Positions 1-8,677 of a DNA stretch of 64,000 bases are shown in pieces. The translations under genes and the position numbers were made by a program. A model generated the notes under the pieces. The model ran no database searches, was not told the origin of the DNA, and saw only the letters and a list, made by a program, of their open reading frames with translations. Numbering within the stretch: position 1 is the first letter of the stretch; every line of letters starts with the position of its first letter. Source of the stretch: Saccharomycopsis crataegensis (Eukaryota; Ascomycota; Saccharomycetes; Ascoideales; Saccharomycopsidaceae); contig NW_027043819.1 in the NCBI RefSeq assembly GCF_037102585.1, forward strand, positions 1,736,001-1,800,000, in the 5' to 3' direction.

Positions 1-42
1 AATAATAATAATAATAATAATAATAACAATAATAATAATAAT
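1..42. repeat. (AAT)n microsatellite
   Basis: Near-perfect AAT trinucleotide run with one interruption (AAC). It lies just downstream of the stop codon of the first gene, which is read on the minus strand, so it is in that gene's 3' region. Confidence 0.9.
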
Positions 43-49
43 CTATTAA

Positions 50-850
50 TTAATTACCTGGACCTTTTTCTTTGGCACTTCTCTTCTTGGTTTTGTACCC
101 TTCTTCCTTGTTTGGATCTTCAGGGAAAGTCTTTGGAACCAACCCACTATAGAACCAGTCAATCATGGTGACGACATTGTAAACTGGCAAACCGGTGGCC
201 TTTTGAATTGCCTTGGCAGTTGGTGGCATCTGGGTACATTCCAACACAAATGCTCCGACAGATGGAGTATCGGCCAATGCTTCTTGGGCCAATTCGACCA
301 TTTCCGCTTCAAAATCTTCAGCAACATAACCTGAACCTTCAATGATGATGTTCTTCAATGGTTTACCGGCTTTAGCACCATATACCACGAGTCTCTTTTG
401 GTATTCTTCAGGAATTCCCACCCCATCGAATTGGGCTTTTCCGAGATTGTCTTTATCAAACGTGAGGATGGCCAATTTTTTTTGTGGAGGCAAGAGGGCC
501 ATGACAGAAGGAATTTGCAATAAACTGGAAGAGGCAATTGGAATATTGATCAATCCAGAAATTCTACTTTGAAGTTGAGCAAGGAACCCACATGAGGTGA
601 TCACCCCAATGGCTCCTTTTCTTTCAAGCTCATTGCACCCTTCTACAAACTTGGCAATGAATTCGTCATCATATACACCACTGAAAACAACATTGGTAAC
701 AGTAGCATCCTTAACAAATGCGTGGACTAATGGGAACTCGAAAGAATCTGGGTTCAAAGGATCTCCAGGAGGTCTGTGGATATCTTCAGTGTAATCGAGG
801 CATAAAGCTCCCAATGGGGGAAGTTCTTGGTTTGGAGGATATTTGGACAT
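50..850 (-). CDS. Asp/Glu/hydantoin racemase superfamily protein
   Basis: This 266-residue protein has the look of the Asp/Glu racemase fold. Two cysteines sit where the family keeps its catalytic pair: C87 in 'GVITSCGF' and C205 in 'LECTQMPP'. The first follows an alternating hydrophobic strand, and the second is followed by a small-residue loop. The frame opens 18 codons further upstream with a start at 904, but I chose the ATG at 850 because the extra residues are hydrophobic and AT-rich and the family-like sequence begins right after it. Members of the superfamily racemise amino acids or hydantoins, or cleave maleate; the substrate here cannot be told. It is not an obvious DCG1 orthologue. 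It diverges from a Zn2Cys6 regulator across 298 bp with GATA sites, which suggests, as inference only, a role in using a nitrogen source. Confidence 0.8.
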   Translation of the reverse strand: MSKYPPNQELPPLGALCLDYTEDIHRPPGDPLNPDSFEFPLVHAFVKDATVTNVVFSGVYDDEFIAKFVEGCNELERKGAIGVITSCGFLAQLQSRISGLINIPIASSSLLQIPSVMALLPPQKKLAILTFDKDNLGKAQFDGVGIPEEYQKRLVVYGAKAGKPLKNIIIEGSGYVAEDFEAEMVELAQEALADTPSVGAFVLECTQMPPTAKAIQKATGLPVYNVVTMIDWFYSGLVPKTFPEDPNKEEGYKTKKRSAKEKGPGN

Positions 851-1148
851 TATTAATGGATACTGTATATAATAGTGATACTGAATGATAATAGCAGACA
901 ACAATTTCCCTAAACTCCGAAAGATCTCTTGATATTTATACGATTTGATTCCGAATGATTCATCGCTGAAGTTATCGCCAGGAGGCGCGTAGTTACGGTA
1001 TTCGGGTGTATTTCCCGATCAGGCAACCAACTGATAAGAGATAACGGATCTGCCTATTTTATAAAAAAACACGGAAAGTCTCGATAAGCAATTGGCAGAC
1101 CATCAAAAATTTCACCACCACAGACCAAGACCAAGGACAAACGAAAAT
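851..1148. promoter_or_regulatory. Divergent promoter with GATA sites
   Basis: This shared upstream region separates the racemase-family gene (minus) from the zinc-cluster regulator (plus). It carries GATAAG at 1033-1038, GATAA at 1040-1044 and GATAAG at 1083-1088, the core bound by fungal GATA factors of nitrogen catabolite control. Two TCCGAA copies at about 916 and 950, and several isolated CGG/CCG triplets, could be half-sites for a zinc-cluster protein. An AT-rich stretch near 1056 could serve as a TATA region for the plus-strand gene. Binding is inferred from motif matches only. Confidence 0.5.
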
Positions 1149-3494
1149 ATGTCTTTTGGTCAATTCAACTTCAAAGTGCCCGTCAAAATTCCTGGTATCC
1201 AACCAAAACAACTGCAAATCAGAGATTCCATAAAAAAATCATCACTGCAACCGCAACCGCAACCAACACCACCACCACCTCCCCTGAAAAAAAGATCTAC
1301 AGAAGCAGCAGATACCTCAGATGAACCACAAAAGGTTAAAAGACGGTCTGGTGGGAAACATCAGATGGCAGCATGTTGTGCGTGCAAAAAGAAACGAAAG
1401 AAATGTGATGGGAAGTACCCAATTTGCTCAGGGTGTATCACTCTGAAGGTCGAATGTACGGTTTTCGATGGCACCACTGGACGAGTGATCCCAAGAGACT
1501 ATATCCAGAAATTAGAAGAAACCATTTCCCTGTTAAACAACCAGCTCAAAGATGCCAGTAGCAATGGTGATGGCGGGCCGAACGCGGAAAATTCCGCCAA
1601 ACCATCATCAGTTGATAATGATGAGGATCTCCTAAAACCCTCAATAAATAATACATCCAATCAGACAAAGCAATCTATGATCAAAAAATCCCCAAGATTT
1701 GAAGACGAAGATTTGGAAATGGAAATTGGATACATCACCCTAGGTGCCGCTGCCGAATCACGATACATTGGCGATAGCAGCGCGTATTCCATCGCCAAAG
1801 CCATCACGAGTTCCATCGATTATTACAAGAAAGAAAAGCACGCTTCTCGGACCAAATTCACCAATAATACCAATTCCCCACCGATGGTCACTGAGATCTT
1901 TGATCCTCCAGTCACTAAACCCAGCTTAGTAGTGGCACAAAGCTATTTGAAAAATTATAGTATCCACGTTCAGTGTCAATACCCGTTTCTTGATTGGGAT
2001 TGGGTCCTCAAATGCTTTGATGAAGTGATGAATCATGATTCTTCAAAACCTGAGGAGATTTTCTTCATCTACATGATTTTTTCCATCGGTTCACAAATCG
2101 CCACCAGCAATTTACTGCACCTGAATCTTACGTTCACCAAGGCGTACTACGACAAAGCCATGGAAAGTTTGACCCCGTTGGTCGAGGTCAACACTCTTAA
2201 AACTGTTCAAGCATATTTGATCATGTCGGTGTTCTCCCAAAAAATGCCTGATGGCTCATCGATTTGGCAAACCACCGGGCTTGCGATCCGTACTGCGGTG
2301 GCCCTTGGGCTCCATCGTGAACCGTACCGAAAAGAATACATGTCGGAAAAGATGCAAAAATTGAATGAGCTTCGATACCGGATCTTTTGGTGCGCTTATG
2401 GAATGGAACGGATTAATGGAGTAGTATTGGGGCGACCATTTGGAATTTCTGATATTGATATTGATGCTCCTATTCCCCAACAAACCTCGGAGATCTCCGT
2501 CGCGTGCCACGTTTTCAAACTACGAAGAATCCAGCTGAGCATTTGTACGTTTGTCTATAAACCAGTGGTGATCATGGATTCTCCTGAAGATATTGATTCC
2601 ACCAGAGTGCAAATCGTATTGGAGTTGAACGATTGGATGAACACTTTCCCATCAAAACTGCACCCGATTTCGGTATTCGAGTCCCGGAATTGGTGTCAAA
2701 TCTCTTATCATAACCTGATGTTGTTGCTTCTACGACAAGTGGTTTTAGAGGTGTCAAAGTTGAAAGAACGAAGCCATCCACGAACCATCGAATGGTTCAA
2801 AGTGTTCACACAACTGGCGTCGGCAATTTGTATGCATTACAAAGCGATCCATGTGAAGGGGAAATTAAGTTATACTTGGTTAGCAATGCACTGTGTGTTT
2901 GTCGCAGGATTATCCTTTTTGTATTGTTTATGGATAGATACTTCTATTAAAGTGCTTGAATGGAAAAGACGCGGGTTGATTTATGATACTATTCTGGCGT
3001 GTCTGAGTATCTTATACGTGCTAGCCGAGAGGTTCGGTCTGGCATCGATTTTCCGTGACACTTTTGAAAGAATTTCCAATAGTGTATTGCTAAAGGTTGA
3101 GAATGATGATTTAGGTTTGAATGAATCATATACGACAGCAACACATAGTGATAACCCTGATCAAACTCCGATCAACAATTATGGTGGTCTGCTGGGAGCC
3201 ACCCCGCTGATGCCAATGATGTCCGAGAGTTTTTTCCCTTCTGGGGTGCTTAATGAGCAAAGTATTGGGATTGATCAATACTTGGGGTACGAGATGAAGG
3301 ATGTTATTGAAGGTCGATGCAATGTGGAGAACTTGTTGAACCCGGAAAATACCAATATTGCAATGCAACAGGAATTGAACCTTGATATGGATTTGTCATT
3401 ATGGGAGTTCTTGGATACTACGGGAGACAAATTCTTGAGGGATATTTATTATGATATGGAGAGTAACTTGCATCTGTCAATGGGGGCTTCATGA
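1149..3494 (+). CDS. Zn2Cys6 (GAL4-type) transcription factor
   Basis: This 781-residue nuclear regulator has a binuclear zinc cluster with spacing C-x2-C-x6-C-x6-C-x2-C-x6-C (C76, C79, C86, C93, C96, C103). A short coiled-coil linker follows ('YIQKLEETISLLNNQL'), and then the middle homology region (fungal_trans) with 'RIFWCAYGMER' and 'LGRPFGISDIDID'. The N-terminus is rich in Pro, Gln and Lys, and the C-terminal 100 residues are acidic and Asn-rich, as in an activation domain. The frame is open 19 codons further upstream but only with a TTG, so the first ATG at 1149 is used. The gene uses many CTG codons, and several (residues 463, 523, 619, 631) fall where homologues usually have Ser, which points to CUG-Ser decoding. 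Its divergent neighbour is a racemase-family gene and is a candidate target. The orthologue is not recognised. Confidence 0.9.
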   Translation: MSFGQFNFKVPVKIPGIQPKQLQIRDSIKKSSLQPQPQPTPPPPPLKKRSTEAADTSDEPQKVKRRSGGKHQMAACCACKKKRKKCDGKYPICSGCITLKVECTVFDGTTGRVIPRDYIQKLEETISLLNNQLKDASSNGDGGPNAENSAKPSSVDNDEDLLKPSINNTSNQTKQSMIKKSPRFEDEDLEMEIGYITLGAAAESRYIGDSSAYSIAKAITSSIDYYKKEKHASRTKFTNNTNSPPMVTEIFDPPVTKPSLVVAQSYLKNYSIHVQCQYPFLDWDWVLKCFDEVMNHDSSKPEEIFFIYMIFSIGSQIATSNLLHLNLTFTKAYYDKAMESLTPLVEVNTLKTVQAYLIMSVFSQKMPDGSSIWQTTGLAIRTAVALGLHREPYRKEYMSEKMQKLNELRYRIFWCAYGMERINGVVLGRPFGISDIDIDAPIPQQTSEISVACHVFKLRRIQLSICTFVYKPVVIMDSPEDIDSTRVQIVLELNDWMNTFPSKLHPISVFESRNWCQISYHNLMLLLLRQVVLEVSKLKERSHPRTIEWFKVFTQLASAICMHYKAIHVKGKLSYTWLAMHCVFVAGLSFLYCLWIDTSIKVLEWKRRGLIYDTILACLSILYVLAERFGLASIFRDTFERISNSVLLKVENDDLGLNESYTTATHSDNPDQTPINNYGGLLGATPLMPMMSESFFPSGVLNEQSIGIDQYLGYEMKDVIEGRCNVENLLNPENTNIAMQQELNLDMDLSLWEFLDTTGDKFLRDIYYDMESNLHLSMGAS

Positions 3495-3855
3495 GTGGTT
3501 TATTGTTGGGAGATTTTGTAAACTAGTGATGTAGACTGAAATGTTTTGTTTTTGTTTTTGTTTTTGTTTTGTGCTCTTTTAGAATTTAGGTTGCTTCAAT
3601 TTTTTATTAAAATAAACAGAAATTTAATACATAGTGAAAAAATACTTAATAACAAGAATGTAATCCCCAGAAATGAAAGAGATGCAATTTTTGAAGATGA
3701 CAGCAAATTGACAGAAATCAATGAAAATGTCCAAGTACAATCGAAATAGTCAGTATGTGATGATAATTCATCAAATAATAATGAAATGAAACTTTACAAC
3801 AATAACATTTCCTGGAATTCGTTCATGCTAAGAAAACGGCAGATGGCAGTTGGTT

Positions 3856-3897
3856 ATTAAAAAGTCCGCATTAAAAAATCCGCATTAAAAAATCCGA
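3856..3897. repeat. Three tandem 14-bp units with TCCGCATT core
   Basis: Three head-to-tail copies of ATTAAAAAATCCGC: 3856-3869 (one mismatch), 3870-3883 (perfect) and 3884-3897 (last base differs). The core TCCGCATT recurs at 4117-4124. The repeat is about 460-500 bp before the protease ATG. Confidence 0.85.
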
Positions 3898-3924
3898 CTA
3901 ATTTCATTTGTTAACGGATTTTTT
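3887..3924. repeat. Inverted repeat (10-bp arms)
   Basis: AAAAAATCCG at 3887-3896 is matched by its exact reverse complement CGGATTTTTT at 3915-3924, with an 18-nt spacer. The left arm is the last unit of the tandem array. It could be paired binding sites in opposite orientation or, if transcribed, a hairpin. Confidence 0.75.
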
Positions 3925-4352
3925 GTGCCTTCCGCCATGAACATGAACAACAAGAAAAAGGGGGAAAAAAAACCCTAACAAAAATTTTCCAAGGAGAACA
4001 GAGAAATGAATATATATATATATGGTTATCTTAAATTAAGAATAAGAAATACATGAATTTTGGACGACTCTCTTATTTTGCTTCAAGAATATAATGCGCA
4101 GTAAGCGTTAGAATTATCCGCATTCCTCCCTGTGAACATGCAGCAACGTACATCTCAACATGGGGCACCGTTATCTAAAATTAGCCAAGAATGACAGAGA
4201 CTGATAAACATTGACGATGCAATACCTATTATAAATACCAATATCTTCCCCAGCTTTCAATTTAATTATTTCACTTATTCCTTTACTTTTCATTATCCAA
4301 CAATTACTTTTTTTTTCATTTTTTTCTTTCTCTTCTTCACCAAATATTAAAG

Positions 4353-5561
4353 ATGCAATTGTCTAGTACCATTCTTCTCTCCGTTCTTGCTTCATTATCC
4401 TCGATCACTTCTGCTGCTCCAGTTGACAAGCGTGATTCCAAGTCTTTGAAACTTGATTTCAACGTCCAAAGACTTCCTTCCAACGCTACCGATGCCATTG
4501 GAGCCAGAAAATCGATCTACAGTGCCATCAACCTCAATTTGCAAAATGAATACTCGAAATATATGGCAGAAATCCAAATGGGTACTCCAGGCCAAACCAT
4601 CCATGTTGATGTCGATACTGGATCTTCGGATTTGTGGGTTCCTGCCGTTGGCACCAAATCTACCGGGGGTACTTACGATGCTTCCAAATCCAACACTTAC
4701 AAGAAAGTCTCCAATGGTTTCATGATTGGTTACGGTGACGGTTCCAAAGCTTTCGGTGATTGGGCCACTGAAGATGTCACTGTTGGTGGTGCCACTGTCA
4801 AGGACATGCAATTCGGTTACGCCACCAATCAAACCGTGGGTACTGGTTTGTTGGGGGTTGGTTTCGAAGGTAATGAAGCCCCAGTGGCCATCAACGGTTC
4901 AAGTTTCGAATATCCAAACTTCCCAGCCCAATTGAAGGCTCAAGGAATCATTGAAAAGAATGCTTATTCGTTATACTTGAACTCTCTTGAAGCGCAATCC
5001 GGTTCCATTTTATTCGGGGCCGTCGACAAAGCTAAATTCGATGGTGATTTAAAATACTTGGACTTGGTCAACATTGACGACGAAGGGCAAGCCACAGACT
5101 CACCGGTGGCCTTCTTTGTTGATTTGGACACCGTTGCTACTTCTTCCGACACTTTCACCAATGGTACTTCTTATCCAGCTTTGCTTGATTCTGGCACCAC
5201 TTTGATCTACGCCCCAGGGGAAATCGCCACTAATTTCGGTAAGAAGTATGGTCACAAAGTGCCATTCAATGATATGTATTTCACCTCTTGTGACACTGAA
5301 GGGGAACCAGTTGAATTCACTTTTGGTGACAAAACTATCACCGTGCCATTCAAAGACTTGTTGTACCACTTCAATGGTCAAGCTACCGGATCATTTATGA
5401 ATCAATGTCTTCTTGGTCTTGTTCCAAACCCATCAAACTACTATATTTTGGGTGATGGTTTCTTGAGATCCGCATATGTCAGTTATGATTTGGATGACAA
5501 GAAGGTTGGTATTGCTCAAGTCAAATACACCGATGAAACCAATATTCAATTGATCCAATAA
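4353..5561 (+). CDS. Secreted aspartyl protease (pepsin family A1)
   Basis: This 402-residue secreted endopeptidase has a signal peptide at about residues 1-21, ending in SITSA, and then a Kex2-type Lys-Arg at 26-27. The two catalytic motifs are 'DTGSSD' (D88) and 'LDSGTT' (D279), with the flap tyrosine at Y127 in 'IGYGDGS'. Several N-x-S/T sequons suggest glycosylation. There is no C-terminal hydrophobic tail, so it is probably released rather than GPI-anchored as yapsins are. The region after the first catalytic motif contains no cysteine, so the N-lobe disulfide typical of Candida Sap enzymes is missing; the C-lobe cysteines ('FTSCDT' and 'NQCLLG') remain. Codon use is strongly biased to TTG and without CTG, suggesting high expression. 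The family feeds extracellular protein into nitrogen nutrition. The exact Sap paralogue cannot be assigned. Confidence 0.95.
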   Translation: MQLSSTILLSVLASLSSITSAAPVDKRDSKSLKLDFNVQRLPSNATDAIGARKSIYSAINLNLQNEYSKYMAEIQMGTPGQTIHVDVDTGSSDLWVPAVGTKSTGGTYDASKSNTYKKVSNGFMIGYGDGSKAFGDWATEDVTVGGATVKDMQFGYATNQTVGTGLLGVGFEGNEAPVAINGSSFEYPNFPAQLKAQGIIEKNAYSLYLNSLEAQSGSILFGAVDKAKFDGDLKYLDLVNIDDEGQATDSPVAFFVDLDTVATSSDTFTNGTSYPALLDSGTTLIYAPGEIATNFGKKYGHKVPFNDMYFTSCDTEGEPVEFTFGDKTITVPFKDLLYHFNGQATGSFMNQCLLGLVPNPSNYYILGDGFLRSAYVSYDLDDKKVGIAQVKYTDETNIQLIQ

Positions 5562-6202
5562 ATGGCCTTTCTTGCTTGAATTTTGAAATTCATATATATA
5601 TTTTCAGTTCTATATTTTTTTTTTTTTTAGTTTGGTATTTATATCAGTTTTATGGTGTATTGATTGCATCAATTACCTGAGTTGTTTTTTTTTTATTTCT
5701 CTCTGGTTTTTTTAGCTCATTAATTCATAATAATTACAAACTTATTTTAAAAATACATTTTAAAAATAGTAAACAGGATCAAACAAGTTTTGTGCCTTTG
5801 GTGGTGGTGGTTCCAACATCATTCTGATTAGAAGCTGCTTTGCAACATATAGCGAATGGTATATACTAAAAGGCCAATATTTAGATATATTTTTCTTAAG
5901 TGGTATACATAAACCTCATCATGAGATCATCTTTCATTTCCGGCCTTTAGAGAATGATGCAGAGCAACAAAGTGCTGTAATTTGCTTATCAATTTTCTAC
6001 AATGCACTTAATAAATTTTGAATTCTTGCTTGAGAAAACTCCAACATGAAAAAGTGAACAACATTACACAAACACAAAAAAGGTAAGGGTCAAACCACAC
6101 AAGTAAAATAACAATAGCAACAAAAAGAAGAAAAAGAAAGGAAAAAGAAAAAAGCCAACAACAACAACAACAAAAAAATAATAGGAATAAGTATTTCAAA
6201 GG
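5562..6202. other. Intergenic, 3' region of the protease
   Basis: AT-rich DNA with T tracts near 5621-5630 and 5689-5696 and an A-rich stretch at about 6075-6180. No gene or RNA could be supported. Confidence 0.6.
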
Positions 6203-6896
6203 ATGGATGTGTTCGACATAAGCAAGAAGGAAATCGGTATCCTTTACCAGTATGAGCTTGCTTCAATGAAAAAAAAATAAAAAGCTGAGGGGTATGAAGA
6301 ATTGTGGAAGAGTATTTCTCAGATTATTGCAATTAAAAAAGCTGAGCTCATTCCATCTGCGACTGAAAAAGTGGAAAAGTTCTTTAGTCTTGAAAATGTT
6401 ATAGCAACATTCAATGGCTCTATCAAAAAAAAAAAAAAATAGTTTTATTTTTGAGCGTTTAAAATACAATGAAATCCGTGACCTAATGTAATTCTTTGAT
6501 TTCTTTATTTGTGGGGAGCTTGCAGTGATTATTAGAAAGCAGCTATCAAACAAATTCATTGGTAATTTGGAACCATTTCTCATAGAATGCCCGTACGGGG
6601 GAATTTATGTCGATAGTCCACTTATATACGAAATTATGAGCTCGATGAAATTGAAAATATTTCTTCTCACGAATCCATCTATTATTTTGGATGACAAGCA
6701 CCAGTCAAAGAAAGTAAAGATCAACCTTTTGTATCCAATTTCTCACAACAGTATCATAAAAGTAAACAAAACCTTTTCCTTTTGCAGATATTGTATATTT
6801 TCGGGAATCAGTGATTTGAATTTAGCCATTGAGTCTTGGATAACCAATAATGGCTGTAAATGTGATCTTGATACCAACGACTATAATATCTATTAG
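6203..6896 (+). pseudogene. Remnant of an unidentified protein gene
   Basis: Protein-like stretches appear on the plus strand in more than one frame between 6203 and 6896. They include 'MDVFDISKKEIGILYQYE' near the start, a charged stretch near 6280-6440, and a longer frame from about 6525 to the stop at 6896 with 'PYGGIYVDSPLIYEI' and a cysteine cluster ('CRYCIFSG'). None is a full gene and the longest frame lacks an early ATG. Homopolymer A runs lie between the stretches, and about three interruptions are evident. I do not recognise the family, and no repeats mark it as a mobile element. Chance open frames in AT-rich DNA are the main alternative. Confidence 0.35.
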
Positions 6897-7375
6897 TAGA
6901 GATATAGTGATTTGGCTCCTAGCTTTAGATCTCGAACTTGCAACACCAGAGCACACTTTTACCAGAAGAGGTAGTTACTACTGTAGATAAGTTTCCGGTC
7001 TTTCTCACTTTGGAAAAACATCGTTTCACTATGATACACAACATCACATACAGTAGTACTACTCCTCAAGTTAAGAAATAAAATCAAACTATTGGAGCTT
7101 GCATTTTTAATTCGATCTAAATTTCAACGAAAATGGGGCTTGAGATTCGACTTTTTGTCTATAAGGTCGGTCTACTTGACGTCATTTTCAAAAATAATAA
7201 TTCCTGACACATTTTTTTACAGTCCAATATCAAATAATAAAACCGATATATTTCAAAACATAAATAACCAATAGATAGCAAAAAACAAAAAAGAAAAAAA
7301 GAAAAAAAGAAAAAACAAACAAACAAACAGAAAACCACTTAATGGAAACTTGAACTTTTAAAAAAAATAATACAT
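6897..7375. other. Intergenic between remnant and JLP1
   Basis: No supported gene. Simple A-rich repeats, including AAAC units, fill about 7277-7330 just beyond the 3' end of the minus-strand dioxygenase. A short frame at 7092-7274 has no coding signature. Confidence 0.6.
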
Positions 7376-8677
7376 TCAATTAAATGTGTTATTAATTGGA
7401 AGCCCCAAAGCTTCTCTTTGAGTCTTTGAATTCTTATCAAAATACGGAACTTCTGCCAAAGAAGTGACTCTGGTACCATGGCGAGGTTCAGTACCTTCAT
7501 GATCCCACACCACTTTATGTTGAGAGACTCTGTTATCCCAAATCGCACTGGTACCGTACCCTGGTTTACTCGGTTTCCAATTGAAACGACATTGGATATC
7601 GTAATTCTTTTCGCACAAATCAAACAAGAAATTCAAAATCAAATCACTTTCCACGGGATTGAGCCCGACAATTCTTCTGGTCATGCCTCTGTTGACAAAC
7701 AACGATTTCCAACCGGTGGCGGGATGGGTTCTAATCAATGGATGGGCCCGCTCCACGTTTTTAGGACCGGAAAATGGATCATTACGATCGATATAAGCGT
7801 GAGCCGAATGGTAAATTGCTTGCTTGCCATCCAAGAACTTCCGCAACTCTGGAGAAAGTTTATCATAAGCAGCGTACCCGTTCAACCAACAAGTATCCCC
7901 GCCAACCTCTGGAATGGTGTCATTGTGTAAATGGGTGATGCCTGCCGGTTGGTGTTCGTGGACCAAATCGGTGTGCCATACTTGATTCCCGCCGCCGGAT
8001 CCAAAGCTTCTATTGAATCCCACCCAGTTGTTATTTTCAAAAGTAAGATTCAACCCTTTTTTACGACGGTAGTCCACCCAAATACTGGTGATCCCCGGGT
8101 ATCCTGGAACGTGGGGGGTTTGTGGGTGTTCTTCGACTTGCCCCCAATAACGACCCAATTCCAATTGTTTTTGCGGGGTCAATTTCTGATCTCTGAAAAA
8201 CACCACACATCTTTCAGCCACCAATAACGCCAATTCATCTTTTTGTTGATCAGTAAGGTCTTCCAATTGTAATCCCACAATCTCGGTACCAATGCTTCTG
8301 GTCAAGTGTTTGACTTCGGTAGCGGCGGAGAACAACGCTTTTTTTTCAGGGTCAGCGTTTTTGGCACGTTCAACGTATGGATAATCTTGGTTTCTCACTT
8401 GATATGCTTCGTCAACGTATACTGGGACGTCAGATTTGTTAGGACGTTCAGGGTACCCTTTGGAGATGTCGATCCCTGATTCGGCAAACCGTTTGCGGGC
8501 TGATTCTGGCAAGAGTTTTAAACCTTCGGGATCAGGGCCATAGACGTTGGCTTCGGAAAGGCCTGGAGTATCTTTGACCCCTGATTTTGTTTCGATAATG
8601 AGGTTTCTGATTTGTTCTTCTATTGGGGTGTCATGTTTGGCGGATGTGGCGGATCCTGTGAGGGTTATTGTTGACAT
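7376..8677 (-). CDS. JLP1: Fe(II)/2-oxoglutarate-dependent sulfonate dioxygenase (TauD family)
   Basis: This 433-residue cytosolic enzyme is of the JLP1/TauD type. Such enzymes oxidise sulfonates such as taurine or isethionate with 2-oxoglutarate and oxygen, releasing sulfite for sulfur assimilation. The iron triad is visible: H235-x-D237 in 'VWHTDLVHEH' and the distal H387 in 'SQHKVVWD'. The 2-oxoglutarate arginine is in 'RHGTRVT' (R399 or R403). The N-terminal 100 residues form an extension typical of fungal members. The length fits yeast Jlp1 (about 410-430). The start is the ATG at 8677, with no competing upstream ATG. The upstream region carries CACGTG and AACTGTGG motifs, which suits control by the Cbf1/Met4/Met31-32 sulfur system. 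Other TauD-like substrates (2,4-D-type, alkyl sulfates) cannot be excluded. Confidence 0.92.
   Translation of the reverse strand: MSTITLTGSATSAKHDTPIEEQIRNLIIETKSGVKDTPGLSEANVYGPDPEGLKLLPESARKRFAESGIDISKGYPERPNKSDVPVYVDEAYQVRNQDYPYVERAKNADPEKKALFSAATEVKHLTRSIGTEIVGLQLEDLTDQQKDELALLVAERCVVFFRDQKLTPQKQLELGRYWGQVEEHPQTPHVPGYPGITSIWVDYRRKKGLNLTFENNNWVGFNRSFGSGGGNQVWHTDLVHEHQPAGITHLHNDTIPEVGGDTCWLNGYAAYDKLSPELRKFLDGKQAIYHSAHAYIDRNDPFSGPKNVERAHPLIRTHPATGWKSLFVNRGMTRRIVGLNPVESDLILNFLFDLCEKNYDIQCRFNWKPSKPGYGTSAIWDNRVSQHKVVWDHEGTEPRHGTRVTSLAEVPYFDKNSKTQREALGLPINNTFN

Larger units (their letters stand above)
3495..4352. promoter_or_regulatory. Intergenic region; upstream region of the protease
   Basis: These 858 bp hold the 3' end of the regulator and the upstream region of the secreted protease. 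A short open frame at 3546-3749 has no features of a real gene. A 14-bp tandem repeat and hairpin lie at 3856-3924 (separate entries). A further TCCGCATT copy sits at 4117-4124, the same core as in that repeat. An (AT)n run lies near 4013-4022, and TATAAATA near 4231 is a plausible TATA box about 120 bp before the protease ATG. A T-rich leader precedes the start codon. Confidence 0.5.

Noticed and set aside
40-904. Longer form of the racemase-family protein starting at 904
   Set aside because: The extra 18 residues are Ile/Tyr-rich from AT-rich DNA, and the conserved-looking protein begins at the ATG at 850.
1092-1148. Upstream extension of the zinc-cluster regulator
   Set aside because: It begins with TTG, and an ATG follows at 1149.
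6880-7050. Minus-strand intron-like signals (GTATGT, TACTAAT, TATAG)
   Set aside because: The frames on either side are closed by stops within a few codons.
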